8,543 bases of DNA from an uncultured Macromonas sp. (lineage in GTDB: Bacteria > Pseudomonadota > Gammaproteobacteria > Burkholderiales > Burkholderiaceae): positions 1 to 8,543 of the forward strand of contig CAMLOF010000122.1 of assembly GCA_946481585.1 (NCBI GenBank), in the 5' to 3' direction. Each line of letters starts with the position of its first letter. Position 1 is the first letter of the stretch. This document shows positions 6,099 through 8,543 of the stretch, in pieces. The position numbers and the translations under genes are program-made. Below the pieces are notes generated by a model. It was not told where the DNA came from and made no database searches. It saw only the letters and a list, made by a program, of their open reading frames with translations.

Positions 6099-6929
6099 TC
6101 AGCCTTTGAGGCCGCCCTGGGTCAGCCCGCCTACCACGCGTTCCTGGAACAAGGCGATCAGCACCGCGATGGGCACGATGGCCACCACGAGCGCCGCCGA
6201 AATGACTGGCCATGGGAAGGTGAATTCCCCCTGGTACAGCGAGATGCCAACCGGGAGCGTGCGCATCCCGGCGCTGGCGTTCAGCGAGAGCGCGAGCAGG
6301 AATTCGTCCCATGCATTGACGAAAGCCAGAATGCCTGCCGTGAACACCCCAGGCGCTGCCAGCGGCACGACCACACGCCACAACGCGCCGATGCGGGTGC
6401 AGCCGTCGATCATGGCTGCGTTCTCAAGGTCTTTCGGGATGCTTTGAAAGAAACTCACCAAGACCAGGGTGCAGACGGGCAGGCTCAACACCGTGTAAGG
6501 CAATACCAGCGCGGTGTAGGTGTTGAGCAGGTTGAGGTTGCGCATGGTCTCGAAGATCGGCACCAGCAGCGTCACCAGCGGGAACATGCTGGATGCAACG
6601 ATGCAGGTCAGGATCATCTGCCGGTGCCGGAGGTTGAGCCGGGCAATGGCGTAGGCCGCAAACGCAGAAACCGTAAGTGCCACCAGGGTGGACAGCACAG
6701 CGACGATCAAGCTGTTGCCCAGGTACTTGAGCAGCGGCTGGTCGGTGAACGCCTGCACGTAGTTCGACAGCACCAACTGGTGCGGCAGGTAGGTGATGGG
6801 CTTGCTCACCAGCTCCGCCTCGGTCTTGAGCGAGGTCAGCAGGATCCACACGGCCGGGAAGAAGCCGTTGACCACGACGATCCCGGCAGCGATCAGGCGC
6901 AGCGAGCGCCCCTCGAAGAGCTTGTTCAT
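6099..6929 (-). CDS. Carbohydrate ABC transporter permease, MalG type
   Basis: A 276-residue inner-membrane protein with about six hydrophobic segments, beginning with one at residues 11-32. The cytoplasmic EAA loop that docks on the ATPase is at about 169-194 (ENAAMIDGCTRIGALWR, then P-L-A-A-P-G), and the typical MalG-type NAWDEF follows at 205-210. With the permease encoded just upstream it would form the channel of a CUT1-type sugar or glycoside importer. The ATG overlaps the preceding TGA as ATGA (6926-6929), with an AGGA eight bases before it. A 48-bp gap follows, the longest between genes in the window. It holds only the ribosome-binding site of the next gene as far as I can see. Confidence 0.95.
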   Translation of the reverse strand: MNKLFEGRSLRLIAAGIVVVNGFFPAVWILLTSLKTEAELVSKPITYLPHQLVLSNYVQAFTDQPLLKYLGNSLIVAVLSTLVALTVSAFAAYAIARLNLRHRQMILTCIVASSMFPLVTLLVPIFETMRNLNLLNTYTALVLPYTVLSLPVCTLVLVSFFQSIPKDLENAAMIDGCTRIGALWRVVVPLAAPGVFTAGILAFVNAWDEFLLALSLNASAGMRTLPVGISLYQGEFTFPWPVISAALVVAIVPIAVLIALFQERVVGGLTQGGLKG

Positions 6930-7858
6930 GCGTTGCGTCCTATGCGCTTGAGGTAAAAGCCGGTCACGAACAGCGACAGCACAAACATGAACACCGCCAG
7001 CGTCGAGCCGTAGCCAACGTCGAGGTAGTCGATCGTTGTCTTGTGGATCAGCATGGCCAGGGTTTCGGTTGCGTTGCCCGGACCGCCCTTGGTCATCGTG
7101 TACGGGATGTCAAAAGTCTGCAGCGCCGTGATGGTGCGGAAGATCAGCGCGACGATGATCGATGGCATCAGCATCGGGATCGTGATCTGCCAGAACTGTT
7201 GCCATTTGGATGCACCGTCCACCTCTGCTGCTTCGTACAGAGACTTCGGGATCATCTGCAGGCCCGCCAGCAGGATCAACGCCATGAAGGAGCTGGTCTT
7301 CCAGATGATCGTCAGGCAGATCGCCGCGAATGCCCAATCGGGTTCCAGCAGCCACATGCGAGGCTCCGACTGGCCCAGGCGCCGAGCCACGTCGTTGACC
7401 ACGCCATATTCGGAGTGAAAGAACCACGCGAAGATCAGACCAGCAAACGCCAGCGGCAGGGCCCACGGCAGCAACAGCGCCAGGCGCACCGGCCACTGGC
7501 GCCTGAACGGCAGGTTGGCCAGCAGGGCCAGACCCAGCCCAGCCACCAGAGCGCCAGGCACGGTGATCAGTGTGATGAGAACCGTGTTCCAGGTCGCGTT
7601 CCAGAAGTCGTGGTCCTGCAGCACCATCACGTAGTTCTCGAGGCCGACGAACTGTGCTCCAGTTCCCCCCGACAGGCGCAGATCGAAGAAGCTGTTCCAG
7701 ATCAGCCGCCCTATCGGGTAGACCACAATCAGGGCCAGCAGCACGAAGGCAGGCGCAAGCAGCATGAAGGCCAGGGCCTTGTCGCTCGGGTCCTTCAGCC
7801 GTTCGAATGTGCTCATGCGTGCCTCGTGCTCGGCCAAACCGCTGTCGTTCATCTTCAC
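6926..7858 (-). CDS. Carbohydrate ABC transporter permease, MalF type
   Basis: A 310-residue inner-membrane permease of the binding-protein-dependent sugar family (usual length 290-320). The first membrane segment spans about residues 29-48. The EAA loop is at 208-230, with EAA at 209-211, Gly215, and Ile227-Pro228. The family sequence TKGGPGNATETL follows near 256-267. It pairs with the MalG-type partner encoded next. The GTG at 7858 shares bases with the binding-protein stop (GTGA, 7855-7858). Two in-frame ATGs, at 7852 and at 7816, are alternatives; the latter has a GAGG five bases upstream and would remove 14 polar residues. No ATP-binding subunit is encoded in the window, so it must lie elsewhere or be shared with other importers. 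Confidence 0.94.
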   Translation of the reverse strand: MKMNDSGLAEHEARMSTFERLKDPSDKALAFMLLAPAFVLLALIVVYPIGRLIWNSFFDLRLSGGTGAQFVGLENYVMVLQDHDFWNATWNTVLITLITVPGALVAGLGLALLANLPFRRQWPVRLALLLPWALPLAFAGLIFAWFFHSEYGVVNDVARRLGQSEPRMWLLEPDWAFAAICLTIIWKTSSFMALILLAGLQMIPKSLYEAAEVDGASKWQQFWQITIPMLMPSIIVALIFRTITALQTFDIPYTMTKGGPGNATETLAMLIHKTTIDYLDVGYGSTLAVFMFVLSLFVTGFYLKRIGRNA

Positions 7859-8543
7859 CGCATCACGCGCCGCAGGCGCCCCTCGATTTCAGCCACACCT
7901 TCGTCCGGCTTCTTCGTGCGTGCCAGCACCGCGCTGGTCGTGGTCCGTATCACATCGCTGACTTGGCCGTAATCACGCGACTGCGGGCGGCTGCGGCCTG
8001 CTACCACAACGGGGGCTGCATCTTTGAACCAGGGCACGGCCTTCTGGACTTCGGGGTCTTCATATACCGGAATAGCGGTTGGCAGCAGCGAGCCCTCAAT
8101 GGCCAGGAACTTGCTCGCCTCAGGGCTGGCCAGGAACTTCACCAGCTTGGCCGCTTCGGCCTTGTTCTTGCTGAAGGCACTCACCGCCCATTGCCACCCG
8201 CCCACGCAGGTCGCGCTCTTGCCACCGGTCATGGCGGGCAAAGCCATCACCCCAACCTTGCCAGAGACCTTGCTGTCGGTGTCGTCCTTGAAGCGGTCCC
8301 ACGCAAAGCCCCAGTTGATGGCGAATACCACCTGACCCGCCTTGAACTCGTTGACCGTGTCGGGGGTCTTGACCTCGGCGACGTTCTTCTTGATGACGCC
8401 CTGGTCAACCAGTGTCAGCCACTGGTTCAGCCCCTTGGCCGCTGCGGCCTTGTCCAGTGTCAGCTTGCCAGCCGCGTCGTTCAGCTCCTTGCCCTGGCTC
8501 CAATAGGGAAGCATGAAGGTGCAGACGGCCCCCTCGATCGGCG
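7855..8543 (-). CDS. Family 1 sugar ABC transporter substrate-binding protein, C-terminal part
   Basis: The last 228 residues of a periplasmic solute-binding protein; the N-terminus with its signal peptide lies beyond the window edge. Typical family 1 features are visible: a strand-forming segment ending in FAINWGFAW, a central Gly-rich GGWQWAVSAFS block, the helix KAEAAKLVKFLASPEASKF, then LPTAIPVYEDPEV, and a terminal helix region beginning around DYGQVSDVI. Such proteins capture mono- or oligosaccharides or glycosides and deliver them to MalF/MalG-type permeases, which are encoded immediately downstream. Its TGA overlaps the GTG start of the first permease. The ligand cannot be read from the visible half, because several ligand contacts lie in the missing N-terminal lobe. 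A full-length member would have about 400-440 residues. Confidence 0.92.
   Translation of the reverse strand, partial: PIEGAVCTFMLPYWSQGKELNDAAGKLTLDKAAAAKGLNQWLTLVDQGVIKKNVAEVKTPDTVNEFKAGQVVFAINWGFAWDRFKDDTDSKVSGKVGVMALPAMTGGKSATCVGGWQWAVSAFSKNKAEAAKLVKFLASPEASKFLAIEGSLLPTAIPVYEDPEVQKAVPWFKDAAPVVVAGRSRPQSRDYGQVSDVIRTTTSAVLARTKKPDEGVAEIEGRLRRVMR

Noticed and set aside
5877..6956. 359-codon plus-strand frame opposite the MalG-type permease
   Set aside because: Gln/His/Arg-rich translation typical of antisense to membrane-protein genes, and it crosses gene boundaries on the real strand.
7043..7972. Plus-strand frame opposite the MalF-type permease
   Set aside because: Same pattern of Gln/Arg-rich antisense sequence; the minus strand encodes a clear permease.

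Overview
The window is GC-rich and almost entirely protein coding. Gene style and protein similarity suggest a betaproteobacterium, probably Burkholderiales of the Comamonadaceae type; this is an inference, because no rRNA or other taxonomic marker is present. Nine genes run in the same direction on the minus strand, so transcription goes from the high coordinates to the low ones. They are packed with four-base start/stop overlaps or gaps of at most 48 bp, which is typical of one operon. No promoter or terminator could be identified. The promoter should lie beyond position 8543.

In transcription order the layout is: the C-terminal part of a family 1 sugar-binding protein (7855-8543, cut by the window edge); two MalF/MalG-type sugar ABC permeases (6926-7858 and 6099-6929); a Gfo/Idh/MocA NAD(P)-dependent oxidoreductase (4935-6050); an aldose 1-epimerase (4042-4914); an SMP-30/gluconolactonase family lactonase with a TTG start (3149-4045); a classical short-chain sugar dehydrogenase (2370-3152); a GabD-like semialdehyde dehydrogenase (877-2358); and a TauE/SafE (TSUP) membrane exporter (85-864). 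At the left edge a plus-strand frame (3-173) looks like the C-terminus of a membrane protein from a converging gene.

Taken together the genes describe uptake of a sugar or glycoside, processing by the Gfo/Idh/MocA enzyme, anomer interconversion, oxidation at C1 to a lactone, hydrolysis to a sugar acid, later oxidation of an anionic aldehyde to an acid, and export of an anionic end product. Two pathways fit. One is oxidative sugar catabolism of the Weimberg or De Ley-Doudoroff kind; the dehydrogenase resembles D-xylose dehydrogenase XylB. The other, which I find more interesting, is sulfoquinovose breakdown by a sulfo-Entner-Doudoroff route. There the GabD-like enzyme would be a sulfolactaldehyde dehydrogenase, the TauE/SafE protein a sulfolactate exporter, and the Gfo/Idh/MocA protein an NAD+-dependent sulfoquinovosidase (GH188-like). 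The sugar-acid dehydratase, the aldolase and the ABC ATPase needed to complete either scheme are not in this window, so the substrate remains unproven.
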